This document shows, piece by piece, positions 54,975 to 64,000 of a stretch of DNA of 64,000 nt. The stretch's first letter is position 1; the number at the start of each line of letters is the position of its first letter. The DNA is from Pseudomonas prosekii (GTDB taxonomy: Bacteria > Pseudomonadota > Gammaproteobacteria > Pseudomonadales > Pseudomonadaceae), in NCBI RefSeq assembly GCF_900105155.1, contig NZ_LT629762.1:2170001-2234000 (forward strand), given 5' to 3'. Both the position numbers and the translations under genes were made by a program. The notes under the pieces are model-generated. The model did no database searches, was not told the origin of the DNA, and saw only the letters and a program-made list of their open reading frames with translations.

Positions 54975-56035
54975 CAGCGCAGCTCCTCAGCCAGTAACAA
55001 CGTGCTCAGTCGGCTGGCGACACGCTGGGGATTCAGACGCGTGAAGCACAGGGGCCACTCGCGTTTAAGGTCAAACTGACGGGCGTCTTCGGCCGTCGGT
55101 TGATAGGTGCATTTCTTTTGCATGCACGGCGCGCACGGGAAGTCGCTGGCGATATGAATCTGCGCCTTGCCGTAAGCGCCGGTCAGGCCCGGGTTGGTCG
55201 GGCCGAACAGCGACAGGGTCGGTACGTCGAGCGCGGCAGCGAGGTGACCGAGACCAGTGTCGACGGCCACGCAAGCCTGCGCGCCGGCCAATACTTTGCC
55301 GACCCCGGCGAGATTGAGTTTGGGCAGCACTTCGGCATGTCGGAACCCAGCGGCAATGCGCTCGGCGCGGGCCTTCTCGACCGGGTTGCCCCACGGCAGT
55401 TTCACCGCGACGCCGAGGTGGCCGACGCGTTCGGCGAGTTCGCGCCAATAGGCTTCCGGCCAGTGTTTGGTGTCCCACGTGGTGCCGTGCAGAAACAACA
55501 CGTAGGGATTCTTGCGCGGCAATTCGACCAGACGTTCGACGTTGAGGCCGTAATCGCCGAGGCCCTTGGGCAAGTCGTAGCCCAGCGCCAACGCAAACAA
55601 CTGGCGCACGCGCTCGACCGCGTGCTGGCCACGGCCGACGGCGAGGCGGCGCGAGTAGAACCGCGAAGCCATCGGCTCGCGCGCCGAATCCTTGTCGAGC
55701 CCGGCCACCGGGGCCTTGACGTAACGGGTCAGCCAGGCGCTTTTGAGCAGGCCCTGGGCATCGATCACCAAGTCATATTTCGTCGCGCGCACGCTTTGTT
55801 TGAAGCGCTTCCACTCGCCGCTTTTGATCGTCTGCCAGATGTTTTTGCGCCAGCGGCGGATCGCCACCGGGATGACTGTGCCCACGGCCGGGTGCCAGGT
55901 CGGGATTTCGGCGAAGCCTTCTTCCACCACCCAATCGAAGGTGATGCCGGGGATCGCCCGCGCCGCGTCGGTCAACGCCGGCAACGCGTGAATCACGTCG
56001 CCCAGCGAGGAAGTCTTGATCAACAGAACCCGCAA
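54974..56035 (-). CDS. waaC: Heptosyltransferase I WaaC
   Basis: Adds the first heptose to Kdo. 353-residue GT9 enzyme: RVLLIKTSSLGDVIHALPAL at the N-terminus, YVLFLHGTTWDTKHWPEAYW in the middle and VAVDTGLGHLAAALDVPTLSLFG at the donor site. The start is a TTG codon (56035) one base after the waaF stop; GAGG lies 9 bases before it. No ATG is available near the family start. Confidence 0.95.
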   Translation of the reverse strand: MRVLLIKTSSLGDVIHALPALTDAARAIPGITFDWVVEEGFAEIPTWHPAVGTVIPVAIRRWRKNIWQTIKSGEWKRFKQSVRATKYDLVIDAQGLLKSAWLTRYVKAPVAGLDKDSAREPMASRFYSRRLAVGRGQHAVERVRQLFALALGYDLPKGLGDYGLNVERLVELPRKNPYVLFLHGTTWDTKHWPEAYWRELAERVGHLGVAVKLPWGNPVEKARAERIAAGFRHAEVLPKLNLAGVGKVLAGAQACVAVDTGLGHLAAALDVPTLSLFGPTNPGLTGAYGKAQIHIASDFPCAPCMQKKCTYQPTAEDARQFDLKREWPLCFTRLNPQRVASRLSTLLLAEELR

Positions 56036-56036
56036 A

Positions 56037-57071
56037 CTAATTGACCTCGACCACAGTGCCCTGCAACCGCTGCAAGGCTTCGTTGACCGGTTGCGGCATG
56101 AGCTGGCGCAGGCAGTTGTAATGGCCGAAGCGGCAGGTGCGGTCGAAACACGGGCTGCATTCGAGGCCGAGCCGGACGATTTCGACCTGTTCGGCCAGCG
56201 GCGGCGTGAAGCCCGGCGAGGTCGAGCCGTACACCGCGACCAGCGGCCGGTTCAGCGCGGCGGCCACGTGCATCAGCCCGGAATCGTTGGAGACTACGGC
56301 GTCGGCGCAGGACAGCAGGTCGATCGCCTCGGCCAGCGAGGTGTCGCCGCTGAGGTTGACCGCCTCTTCACGCAGGCCGGGAATCAGCCGCGCGCGGATG
56401 TCTTCGCCGACCGAGTGATCGTTTTTCGAGCCGAACAGCCAGACTTGCCAGCCTTCGCGAATCTTGGTTTCGGCGACTTTGGCGTAGTGCTCGGACGGCC
56501 AGCGCTTGGACTCGCCAAACTCGGCGCCAGGGCACAGCGCCAGCACCGGACGGTCGAGGCTCAGGCCGAATTTGCCCAGCGCCGCTTCGCGGGTGACCGG
56601 GTCGATTTGCAGGCTCGGGCGCGGATAAGGCTGCGGCAGTTCGGCGCCCGGTTCGTAGGCCAGGGCCATGAAGCGCTCGATCATCAGCGGGTAACGTTGT
56701 TTATCCAGCGTGCGCACGTCGTTGAGCAGGCCGTAGCGGAATTCGCCGCGCCAACCGGTGCGTTTCGGGATGCCGGCGAAGAACGGCACCAGCGCCGATT
56801 TCAACGAATTGGGCAGCAGGATCGCCTGGTCGTACTGGCCGGCCAGGGATTTGCCGATGCGTCGACGGGTCGCCAGCTCGAGGGCGCCGTGGCCGAGCGG
56901 GAAGCTCAAGGCCTGACGCACTTCGGGCATGCGCTCAAGGATCGGCCGGCTCCACTCGGGGGCCAGCACGTCGATTTCGCATTGCGGGTGGCGCTGCTTG
57001 AGGCACTGAAACAGTGTCTGCGCCATCACCATGTCACCGACCCAACTGGGCCCAACGATCAGAATTTTCAT
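56037..57071 (-). CDS. waaF: Heptosyltransferase II WaaF
   Basis: Adds the second heptose of the inner core. 344-residue GT9 enzyme: MKILIVGPSWVGDMVMAQTL, ALCPGAEFGESKRWP and AVVSNDSGLMHVAAALNRPLVAVYGSTSP, given here in parts. The start at 57071 matches the family; 18 upstream codons are rejected. It heads the inner-core operon. In PAO1 ilvE lies, from memory, between waaF and glnE; here there is only REP DNA. Confidence 0.96.
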   Translation of the reverse strand: MKILIVGPSWVGDMVMAQTLFQCLKQRHPQCEIDVLAPEWSRPILERMPEVRQALSFPLGHGALELATRRRIGKSLAGQYDQAILLPNSLKSALVPFFAGIPKRTGWRGEFRYGLLNDVRTLDKQRYPLMIERFMALAYEPGAELPQPYPRPSLQIDPVTREAALGKFGLSLDRPVLALCPGAEFGESKRWPSEHYAKVAETKIREGWQVWLFGSKNDHSVGEDIRARLIPGLREEAVNLSGDTSLAEAIDLLSCADAVVSNDSGLMHVAAALNRPLVAVYGSTSPGFTPPLAEQVEIVRLGLECSPCFDRTCRFGHYNCLRQLMPQPVNEALQRLQGTVVEVN

Positions 57072-57188
57072 GTGGTTTCCAAAAACGAACCGGGGAGGCA
57101 TACGCCTCCCCGCCTCGATAATCACTGCAAAAGCGGGCCTGCCTGCGATGGGTCATCACCTTCAACATGACTGTCGACTGTCACTCCG

Positions 57189-57432
57189 CTATCGCGAGCA
57201 GGTCGAAACGTCGAACCGTCGCTCCCACATTGGGTATTGGTGCACATCCAGTGCGATGTAGCTTAGCCGCTTCAATCTTCCAAACACCGCAGGTCTACTT
57301 GGGGCATTGGTGCCTCAATCCAGCAAACACTGAAAATCGACTGTGGGAGCGAGCTTGCTCGCGATGGGGTCCTGACAGTCACTAAAAACATTGGATGTGA
57401 CGGCCTCATCGCGAGCAAGCTCGCTCCCACAG
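57189..57432. repeat. REP cluster between waaF and glnE
   Basis: The 389-bp gap holds an unusual REP at 57189-57229 (ctatcgcgagcaggtcgaaa ... ccgtcgctcccaca), whose stem centre is replaced by a palindromic tcgaaacgtcga-type segment, and a normal REPIN at 57341-57432 (ctgtgggagcgagcttgctc and gagcaagctcgctcccacag). No gene, and no clear promoter, was found in the gap. Confidence 0.8.
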
Positions 57433-57460
57433 GGGTGTTCGTTGCTGCGTATAAACGGTT

Positions 57461-60400
57461 TCAGCTCAACCCCAGCTCTTTCCAGATCCGCAATACCTGC
57501 CGTCGTTCGTCCGCGAACTGGTCGCCCGGGATGACCCCCGGATCCTTCTGCAACGCCTGCCGGTGGGCGGCGGAGCGGTAGGCTTTGTAGGCCTCGCGCA
57601 GCAGGCTGGCGTCTTCGCCAGGCATCAGGCCTTCCTGTTCCAACCCTTCCAGAATGCGGATGTTATCGGTCCAGCGGAGCAATGACGGGTGCTGTTCGGA
57701 CCACGCCAGGGCCGCGTATTGCACCATAAATTCAATATCGACGATACCTCCGGCGTCCTGCTTGAGATCGAACGGCGCCGTGGCTTCGAAGGCATTTGCC
57801 GCAGTGCCGGCGGCCGTGCTCTTGCTGCCGAGGTTATCGCGCATCTTGGCGCGCATCTCGCTGACCTCCTGGCGCAAGGTCGGCAAATCCCGCGCCTTGC
57901 CCAAAATAGACGCGCGAACCTTCTCGAACGCCTGGCCGACATCCTTGCTGCCGACCAGCACCCGCGCGCGCACCAACGCCTGATGTTCCCAGGTCCAGGC
58001 TTCGTTTTCCTGATATCGCGCAAACGCGCCGAGCGAACTCACCAGCAACCCCGAAGCACCGGACGGGCGCAGGCGCATGTCGACTTCATACAATTGCCCG
58101 GAGTTGGTCTGCGTCGTCATCAAATGAATGATCCGCTGGCCAAGCCGAGTGAAAAATTGCGCGCCGTCGATAGGTTTCGGGCCATCGGTTTCAGCCTGCG
58201 GGTCGCCATCGTGGATGAACACCAAGTCCAGGTCGGAACCATGCCCCAACTCCAGCCCACCGACTTTGCCGTAACCGACAATGATGAAGCCCGGATCACA
58301 CAATGTGCCGTCATTGCGCAGCGGCGTGCCGTATTTGGCCACCGTCTGGCGCCACGCCAGCGCCAACACCTGCTCAAGAATCGCCTCGGCGAGCCAGGTC
58401 AGGTAATCGCTGACTTTCATCAACGGCAGGCTGCCGGCGATTTCCGAGGCGGCGACGCGCAAGCGGTGGGCCAATTTGAAATGGCGCAAGGCTTCCATCT
58501 GTTGTTCGAGGTCATCCTCGGGAATACGCGTCAGGCGTTCGCGCAATTCGGCGGCCAATTCCGGCGCCAAGGGCGGCTTGAACAAGCGGCCCTCGTTGAG
58601 CAACTCATCCAGCAGCAACGGGAAACGGGTGATCTGTTCGGCAATCCACGGGCTCGCGGCGCACAAGGTCAACAAACGTCGCAGCGCCCCAGGGTTTTCC
58701 GTGAGCAACACCAGATACGCCGAGCGCCGCGCCACCGCTTCAACCAGCGGCAGCACCCGTTCCAGCACCAGATCAGGATTGGCGTGTTCAACCGCCTGCG
58801 CCAGCAAGCGTGGAATAAAGGCATCAAGCCGTTCCCGGCCGAGACGCTGCATCGCCCGCAATTGCGGACTGCCGCGCAATCCGGCCAAGGTTTTCAGGGC
58901 TTTGGCAGCATCGACGAAACCGCCCTCCTCCAGTTGTCGGCAAGCAGCCTCTTCGTCCTGCTCCTCTTCCCACAACGGCAACCATTCGCCGCCGACCACC
59001 ACTTCGGCCTCGGTGCCTTGCTCTTCATCAGGATCGGCAATCACTTGCGCAAAGTGCCACGCGACCCGGCCGCGCCAGTGCATGAGCTGCTGGTGAAACG
59101 CGGCCCAATCGGCAAACCCGAGCATAAAGGCAATTCGCGCCTGATCCTGCTCGTCGTCCGGCAACATCTGCGTCTGGCGGTCGGCAATTGCCTGGATCGC
59201 GTGCTCGGTGTAGCGCAAAAATTCATAACCTTCGCGCAACTCGCTGACCACCGCTGCTGGCAAGTAACCCTGACCTTCAAGCGTACTCAGCACTTTTAAT
59301 AGAGGACGTTGCTGCAGGCTCAAGTCGCGGCCGCCGTGGATCAACTGGAATGCCTGAGCGATAAATTCCACTTCGCGGATGCCGCCGGAGCCGAGCTTGA
59401 TGTTGTCGGCCATGCCTTTGCGCCGCACTTCCTGCTGGATCAACTGCTTCATGGTGCGCAGCGCTTCGATCGCCGAGAAGTCCAGATAGCGCCGATAAAC
59501 GAACGGCCGCAGCAGTTCTTGCAACTGCGCGCCGGCCACTTGATCGCCGGCCACCACGCGCGATTTGATCATCGCGTAGCGCTCCCAGTCGCGGCCCTGA
59601 TCCTGGTAATACTGCTCCAGCGCGTTGAAGCTCAACACCAGCGCGCCGGCCGAACCATAGGGGCGCAGACGCATGTCGACGCGGAAGACAAAACCGTCGA
59701 CGGTCATCGGGTCCAGCGCTTTGATCAGGCGTTGGCCGAGGCGGATAAAAAATTCCTGGTTATCCAGCGAGCGCTTCACGCCGACGGTTTCGCCGCCCTC
59801 GGGGTAGGCGAAAATCAGGTCGATGTCGGACGACAGGTTGAGCTCCACGGCGCCGAGCTTGCCCATGCCGAGGATGACCATTTGCTGCGGCTCGCCACTG
59901 CGTCGCCCGGTCGGCACGCCGAACTGCTGGCAGTGCCGCGCGTACAACCATTGATAAGCCTGATCGATGCTCGCATCGGCCATGTCCGAGAGGTCGCGGC
60001 AGGTCTGGATCAGGTCGGCCTGGCGCGTCAGGTCGCGCCAGATGATGCGCACTTGATGGCGGGTGCGCTGGCGCCGGAGCGCGCGGCCGAGTTCATCTTC
60101 GGTTTGCGCCGCGTTCACCGCGGCGGCGATCTGCGCGCACAACTCGCCAGGCGCCAGGCTGCGATCCAGTTCGCCGGACTGCACCAGCGTCAGCAACATC
60201 AAAGGGTCACGAACACTCTGTTCAATCACGAAATCGCTGGCGGCGGTGACGCGGGCAAATTGCGCCCAGCGTTCAGGCGTCCAGGTGGACAGCCCCTGTT
60301 CGTCGTCCAATAAAGCGACGGCCGCGCGGAACGACTCATCGGAACGGCTGACCAATGGCTGGAGAATGGCGGGCAGTTGGGCAAGCGAAGGCAGGGTCAT
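57461..60400 (-). CDS. glnE: Glutamine synthetase adenylyltransferase GlnE
   Basis: Adds and removes AMP from glutamine synthetase according to nitrogen status. 979 residues with two nucleotidyltransferase domains: the N-terminal deadenylylase (SSDIDLIFAYPEGG, near residue 195) and the C-terminal adenylylase (GSDLDLVFIHDGD, near 715), plus GlnD-PUR-type helices between. AAGGAT lies ahead of the ATG. It is divergent from aceE; the 384-bp gap holds two operator palindromes. Confidence 0.97.
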   Translation of the reverse strand: MTLPSLAQLPAILQPLVSRSDESFRAAVALLDDEQGLSTWTPERWAQFARVTAASDFVIEQSVRDPLMLLTLVQSGELDRSLAPGELCAQIAAAVNAAQTEDELGRALRRQRTRHQVRIIWRDLTRQADLIQTCRDLSDMADASIDQAYQWLYARHCQQFGVPTGRRSGEPQQMVILGMGKLGAVELNLSSDIDLIFAYPEGGETVGVKRSLDNQEFFIRLGQRLIKALDPMTVDGFVFRVDMRLRPYGSAGALVLSFNALEQYYQDQGRDWERYAMIKSRVVAGDQVAGAQLQELLRPFVYRRYLDFSAIEALRTMKQLIQQEVRRKGMADNIKLGSGGIREVEFIAQAFQLIHGGRDLSLQQRPLLKVLSTLEGQGYLPAAVVSELREGYEFLRYTEHAIQAIADRQTQMLPDDEQDQARIAFMLGFADWAAFHQQLMHWRGRVAWHFAQVIADPDEEQGTEAEVVVGGEWLPLWEEEQDEEAACRQLEEGGFVDAAKALKTLAGLRGSPQLRAMQRLGRERLDAFIPRLLAQAVEHANPDLVLERVLPLVEAVARRSAYLVLLTENPGALRRLLTLCAASPWIAEQITRFPLLLDELLNEGRLFKPPLAPELAAELRERLTRIPEDDLEQQMEALRHFKLAHRLRVAASEIAGSLPLMKVSDYLTWLAEAILEQVLALAWRQTVAKYGTPLRNDGTLCDPGFIIVGYGKVGGLELGHGSDLDLVFIHDGDPQAETDGPKPIDGAQFFTRLGQRIIHLMTTQTNSGQLYEVDMRLRPSGASGLLVSSLGAFARYQENEAWTWEHQALVRARVLVGSKDVGQAFEKVRASILGKARDLPTLRQEVSEMRAKMRDNLGSKSTAAGTAANAFEATAPFDLKQDAGGIVDIEFMVQYAALAWSEQHPSLLRWTDNIRILEGLEQEGLMPGEDASLLREAYKAYRSAAHRQALQKDPGVIPGDQFADERRQVLRIWKELGLS

Positions 60401-60606
60401 GGTCTATCCTTGATCGGCGTGTGAAAGGCTGCATGTAGTGATTCTTGGAAAGCCGCTACGTGACCGACTGTCGAACAAAGGTTAGAAATAGCTGAAATTT
60501 CTTTTATTTTGGCAGCCAGCATCAAGCTTTCACCTTTTCTGGTTGGCAAAAGACCAACCTTAACGATTATTCTCACAACGCAGCCGGAGGCCACAAGCCA
60601 TTCATC

Positions 60607-60620
60607 TGTAGTTTTACTAC
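60607..60620. promoter_or_regulatory. GntR-type operator, distal copy
   Basis: TGTAGTTTTACTAC contains TAGTTTTACTA, an exact match to the T-N-GT-N3-AC-N-A pattern bound by FadR/PdhR-type GntR regulators. It lies 165 bp before aceE. A possible -10, TATACA, follows at 60626-60631. Confidence 0.55.
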
Positions 60621-60658
60621 TCGTCTATACATTCGAAAGGCTGAAATGCCCGATGATT

Positions 60659-60673
60659 TGTAGTAAAACTACA
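60659..60673. promoter_or_regulatory. GntR-type operator, proximal copy
   Basis: TGTAGTAAAACTACA is a perfect 15-bp palindrome (TGTAGT/ACTACA around AAA) with the same T-N-GT-N3-AC-N-A core. Its centre is 52 bp from the distal copy, about five helical turns, so both face the same side of the DNA. E. coli PdhR, which represses aceEF, binds a site of this design. Confidence 0.6.
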
Positions 60674-60784
60674 CGCCGCCGGAACATACCTCTCGGCAAT
60701 CCAAGAATTTATATCGTCTGCCCACAAGGCCAGTCGCAAACTCAGGCAACCGATTCTGGAAGCCTTTCCGCCCTGGAGCAAGCC

Positions 60785-63430
60785 ATGCAAGACCTCGATC
60801 CCGTCGAAACCCAGGAATGGCTGGACGCCCTGGAATCGGTTCTCGACAAAGAAGGCGAAGACCGCGCTCACTATCTGATGACCCGTATGGGCGAATTGGC
60901 GACCCGCAGCGGTTCGCAATTGCCTTACGCCATCACCACGCCATACCGCAACACCATTCCTGTTACCCACGAAGCACGCATGCCTGGCGACCTGTTCATG
61001 GAACGCCGCATTCGCTCGTTGGTGCGCTGGAACGCGATGGCCATGGTGATGCGCACGAATCTGAAAGATTCGGACCTGGGCGGTCACATTTCCAGCTTCG
61101 CTTCCAGTGCGACCCTGTATGACATCGGCTTCAACTACTTCTTCCAGGCCCCGACCGACGAACACGGCGGCGACCTGATCTACTTCCAGGGCCACACCTC
61201 GCCAGGCGTTTACGCCCGTGCATTCATGGAAGGTCGCATCACCGAAGACCAGATGAACAACTTCCGTCAGGAAGTTGATGGTCAAGGCCTGTCGTCCTAT
61301 CCACACCCGTGGCTGATGCCCGATTTCTGGCAGTTCCCGACCGTTTCCATGGGTCTGGGTCCGATCCAGGCGATCTACCAGGCACGTTTCATGAAGTACC
61401 TGGAAGCGCGCGGCTTCATTCCTGAAGGCAAGCAGAAAGTCTGGTGCTTCCTGGGCGACGGCGAGTGTGACGAGCCGGAATCCCTGGGCGCAATCTCGCT
61501 GGCTGGCCGCGAGAAGCTCGACAACCTGATCTTCGTCATCAACTGCAACCTGCAGCGCCTCGACGGCCCGGTTCGCGGCAACGGCAAGATCATCCAGGAA
61601 CTCGAAGGCGTGTTCCGTGGTGCTCAGTGGAACGTGACCAAAGTCATCTGGGGCCGTTTCTGGGACCCACTGCTGGCCAAAGACGTCGACGGCATCCTGC
61701 AACGTCGCATGGACGAAGTCATCGACGGCGAGTACCAGAACTACAAAGCCAAAGACGGCGCGTTCGTTCGTGAACACTTCTTCAACACGCCTGAACTGAA
61801 GGCGATGGTTGCTGATCTGTCCGACGACGAGATCTGGAAACTCAACCGTGGCGGCCACGACCCGTACAAGGTCTATGCGGCTTACCACGAAGCGGTCAAC
61901 CACAAAGAACAACCAACCGTCATCCTCGCCAAGACCATCAAGGGTTATGGCACCGGTGCCGGCGAAGCGAAGAACACCGCGCACAACACCAAGAAAGTTG
62001 ATGTTGAAAGCCTGAAGCTGTTCCGCGATCGTTTCGACATCCCGGTAAAAGACGAAGAGCTGGAGAACCTGCCGTTCTTCAAGCCTGAGCCAAACAGTGC
62101 CGAAGCCCGTTACCTGAGCGAGCGCCGCACCGCACTCGGCGGTTTCGTGCCACAGCGCCGCGCCAAGAGCTTCGATATTCCGACGCCGCCGCTCGACACC
62201 CTCAAGGCAATCCTTGACGGTTCCGGCGACCGTGAGATTTCCACCACCATGGCTTTCGTGCGGATCCTCGCGCAACTGGTCAAGGACAAGGAAATCGGCT
62301 CGCGCATCGTTCCGATCATCCCGGACGAAGCCCGTACCTTCGGTATGGAAGGCATGTTCCGTCAGTTGGGCATCTACTCTTCCGTCGGCCAGTTGTACGA
62401 TCCGGTCGATAAAGACCAGGTGATGTTCTACAAGGAAGACAAGAAGGGCCAGATCCTCGAAGAAGGCATCAACGAAGCGGGCGCCATGAGCTCCTTCATC
62501 GCTGCCGGTACTTCGTACTCCAGCCACAACCAGCCAATGCTGCCGTTCTACATCTTCTATTCGATGTTCGGCTTCCAGCGTATCGGCGACCTCGCCTGGG
62601 CCGCTGGCGACAGCCGTACCCGTGGTTTCCTGATCGGCGGCACCGCCGGCCGAACCACGCTGAACGGCGAAGGCCTGCAACACGAAGATGGTCACAGCCA
62701 CATCCTGGCCGGCACCATCCCGAACTGCCGCACCTTTGATCCAACCTACGGCTATGAGCTGGCGGTGATCATCCAGGACGGCATGAAGAAGATGACCGAA
62801 GAGCAGCAGGACGTTTTCTACTACATCACCGTGATGAACGAGTCCTACCAGCAGCCAGCCATGCCGGCCGGTGTCGAGGAAGGCATCATCAAGGGCATGT
62901 ACCTGCTCGAAGAAGACACCCGCGAGGCGGCGCACCACGTTCAGCTGATGGGCTCCGGCACCATCCTGCGTGAAGTCCGTGAAGCAGCGAAGATTCTGCG
63001 CGAAGAGTTCAACATCGGCGCTGACGTCTGGAGCGTTACCAGCTTCAACGAACTGCGTCGCGATGGCCTGGCCGTCGAGCGCAGCAACCGTCTGAAGCCT
63101 GGCCAGAAGCCTCAGGTGAGCTACGTCGAAGAGTGCCTGAGCGGCCGTAAAGGTCCGGTCATTGCCTCTACCGACTACATGAAGCTGTTCGCCGAACAAA
63201 TTCGTCAGTGGGTCCCGTCCAAGGAATTCAAGGTCTTGGGCACCGACGGTTTCGGTCGCAGTGACAGCCGTAAAAAGCTGCGTCACTTCTTCGAAGTCGA
63301 TCGTCATTTCGTGGTGTTGGCAGCCCTGGAAGCCTTGGCTGACCGTGGTGATATCGAACCTAAGGTGGTGGCCGAGGCTATCGTCAAGTTCGGGATCAAC
63401 CCGGAAAAACTCAACCCACTGGACTGCTGA
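60785..63430 (+). CDS. aceE: Pyruvate dehydrogenase E1 component AceE
   Basis: Thiamine-diphosphate enzyme that decarboxylates pyruvate and passes the acetyl group to the E2 lipoyl arms. 881 residues, the size of the homodimeric E1. The ThDP motif begins [17 protein letters not shown] and ends with [16 protein letters not shown]; a further conserved region is [18 protein letters not shown]. The start at 60785 has GGAG 5 bases upstream and fits the family; the open frame further upstream crosses the operators and is not coding. Confidence 0.97.
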   Translation: MQDLDPVETQEWLDALESVLDKEGEDRAHYLMTRMGELATRSGSQLPYAITTPYRNTIPVTHEARMPGDLFMERRIRSLVRWNAMAMVMRTNLKDSDLGGHISSFASSATLYDIGFNYFFQAPTDEHGGDLIYFQGHTSPGVYARAFMEGRITEDQMNNFRQEVDGQGLSSYPHPWLMPDFWQFPTVSMGLGPIQAIYQARFMKYLEARGFIPEGKQKVWCFLGDGECDEPESLGAISLAGREKLDNLIFVINCNLQRLDGPVRGNGKIIQELEGVFRGAQWNVTKVIWGRFWDPLLAKDVDGILQRRMDEVIDGEYQNYKAKDGAFVREHFFNTPELKAMVADLSDDEIWKLNRGGHDPYKVYAAYHEAVNHKEQPTVILAKTIKGYGTGAGEAKNTAHNTKKVDVESLKLFRDRFDIPVKDEELENLPFFKPEPNSAEARYLSERRTALGGFVPQRRAKSFDIPTPPLDTLKAILDGSGDREISTTMAFVRILAQLVKDKEIGSRIVPIIPDEARTFGMEGMFRQLGIYSSVGQLYDPVDKDQVMFYKEDKKGQILEEGINEAGAMSSFIAAGTSYSSHNQPMLPFYIFYSMFGFQRIGDLAWAAGDSRTRGFLIGGTAGRTTLNGEGLQHEDGHSHILAGTIPNCRTFDPTYGYELAVIIQDGMKKMTEEQQDVFYYITVMNESYQQPAMPAGVEEGIIKGMYLLEEDTREAAHHVQLMGSGTILREVREAAKILREEFNIGADVWSVTSFNELRRDGLAVERSNRLKPGQKPQVSYVEECLSGRKGPVIASTDYMKLFAEQIRQWVPSKEFKVLGTDGFGRSDSRKKLRHFFEVDRHFVVLAALEALADRGDIEPKVVAEAIVKFGINPEKLNPLDC

Positions 63431-63441
63431 GGAGACAATCT

Positions 63442-64000
63442 GTGAGCGAACTCATTCGAGTACCTGACATCGGCAGCGGTGAAGGTGAAGTAATCGAACT
63501 ATTTGTGAAGGTCGGCGACCGTATCGAAGCCGAGCAGAGCATCCTGACGCTTGAGTCGGACAAGGCCAGCATGGAAGTGCCTGCGCCGAAGGCCGGTATC
63601 GTCAAAAGCCTGAAAGTGAAGCTGGGCGATCGCCTGAAAGAAGGCGACGAGTTGCTGGAGCTGGAAGTCGAAGGGGACGCTGCGCCGGCTCCTGCGGCTG
63701 ACGCGCCGGCCGGTGCTCCGGCCGCCAAGGCTGAAGCGGCTCCTGCGGCTGCACCTGCCGCCGCTGCTCCAGCTGCCGCGCCTGCTGCCGCTTCGGTTCA
63801 GCAGGTTCACGTGCCGGACATCGGTTCGTCGGGCAAGGCTCAGATCATCGAGATCCAGGTCAAGGTCGGCGACACCGTCGAGGCTGATCAATCGCTGATC
63901 ACCCTGGAATCCGACAAGGCCAGCATGGAAATCCCATCGCCAGTTGCTGGCGTGGTCAAGAGCATCAGCGTCAAGCTCAACGACGAAGTCGGCACCGGCG
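63442..64000 (+). CDS. aceF: Pyruvate dehydrogenase E2 component AceF (5' part)
   Basis: Dihydrolipoamide acetyltransferase, cut by the window edge after 186 codons. GTG start, 11 bp after aceE, with GAGGAGA upstream. Two lipoyl domains are visible, each with the lipoyl lysine in ESDKASME (first near residue 40, second near 160), joined by an Ala/Pro linker typical of E2. The second domain reaches the edge; subunit-binding and catalytic domains lie beyond. Confidence 0.96.
   Translation, partial: MSELIRVPDIGSGEGEVIELFVKVGDRIEAEQSILTLESDKASMEVPAPKAGIVKSLKVKLGDRLKEGDELLELEVEGDAAPAPAADAPAGAPAAKAEAAPAAAPAAAAPAAAPAAASVQQVHVPDIGSSGKAQIIEIQVKVGDTVEADQSLITLESDKASMEIPSPVAGVVKSISVKLNDEVGTG

Noticed and set aside
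60617..63307. 896-codon open frame on the minus strand opposite aceE
   Set aside because: A shadow of GC-rich codon use in aceE; the sense strand encodes a complete conserved enzyme and the antisense product matches nothing recognisable.

Overview
The window is a chromosomal segment of a fluorescent Pseudomonas, most likely P. fluorescens group. Three things point there: GC-rich codon use, many Pseudomonas-type REP sequences between genes, and a gene order that, from memory, follows the P. aeruginosa PAO1 block from motB (PA4953) to aceF (PA5016). No tRNA, rRNA, insertion sequence, prophage or CRISPR array was seen.

Layout. (1) 1-10.9 kb: flagellar stator genes motAB behind a near-consensus sigma-28 (FliA) promoter, an HDOD protein, the rhodanese RhdA, phosphatidylserine decarboxylase, a 594-residue protein of unknown function, and serB divergent from a membrane protein of the AhpA/SMP type. 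(2) 11.3-20.8 kb: one long minus-strand run, nudF - DUF1249 - cpdA - yqiA - parE - phytase-like - aspartic protease - parC, then a PqiC-type lipoprotein. It combines topoisomerase IV with cAMP and ADP-ribose turnover. (3) 21-27 kb: thiamine genes thiC (TPP riboswitch leader) and cytX, plus a TolC-like outer-membrane channel.

(4) 27-57 kb: the LPS region. It holds waaA, a LysR/SMR pair, an oxidoreductase pair, a Nudix-like protein, a three-gene glycosyltransferase cassette (33.1-35.6 kb), hldE, msbA, and a waaL-type O-antigen ligase fused to a kinase-like domain. After these come the outer-core genes (wapR-, ssg-, DUF6625-, dnpA-, mig-14- and wapH-like), a carbamoyltransferase, and the inner-core operon waaF-waaC-waaG-waaP-wapP-wapQ-kinase. 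Most of these genes touch or overlap by 1-17 bp, so they are probably translationally coupled. (5) 57-64 kb: glnE divergent from aceEF; aceF runs off the right edge. Two GntR-type operator palindromes lie upstream of aceE.

Most interesting points: the 33-35.6 kb cassette, whose middle gene carries sialyltransferase (GT29)-like motifs; the WaaL-kinase fusion with an altered catalytic loop; the paired operators before aceE; two different two-copy tandem duplications (110 bp and 108 bp) between genes; and a degenerate Nudix domain. Functions come from motif and synteny recognition by eye. No database search was run.
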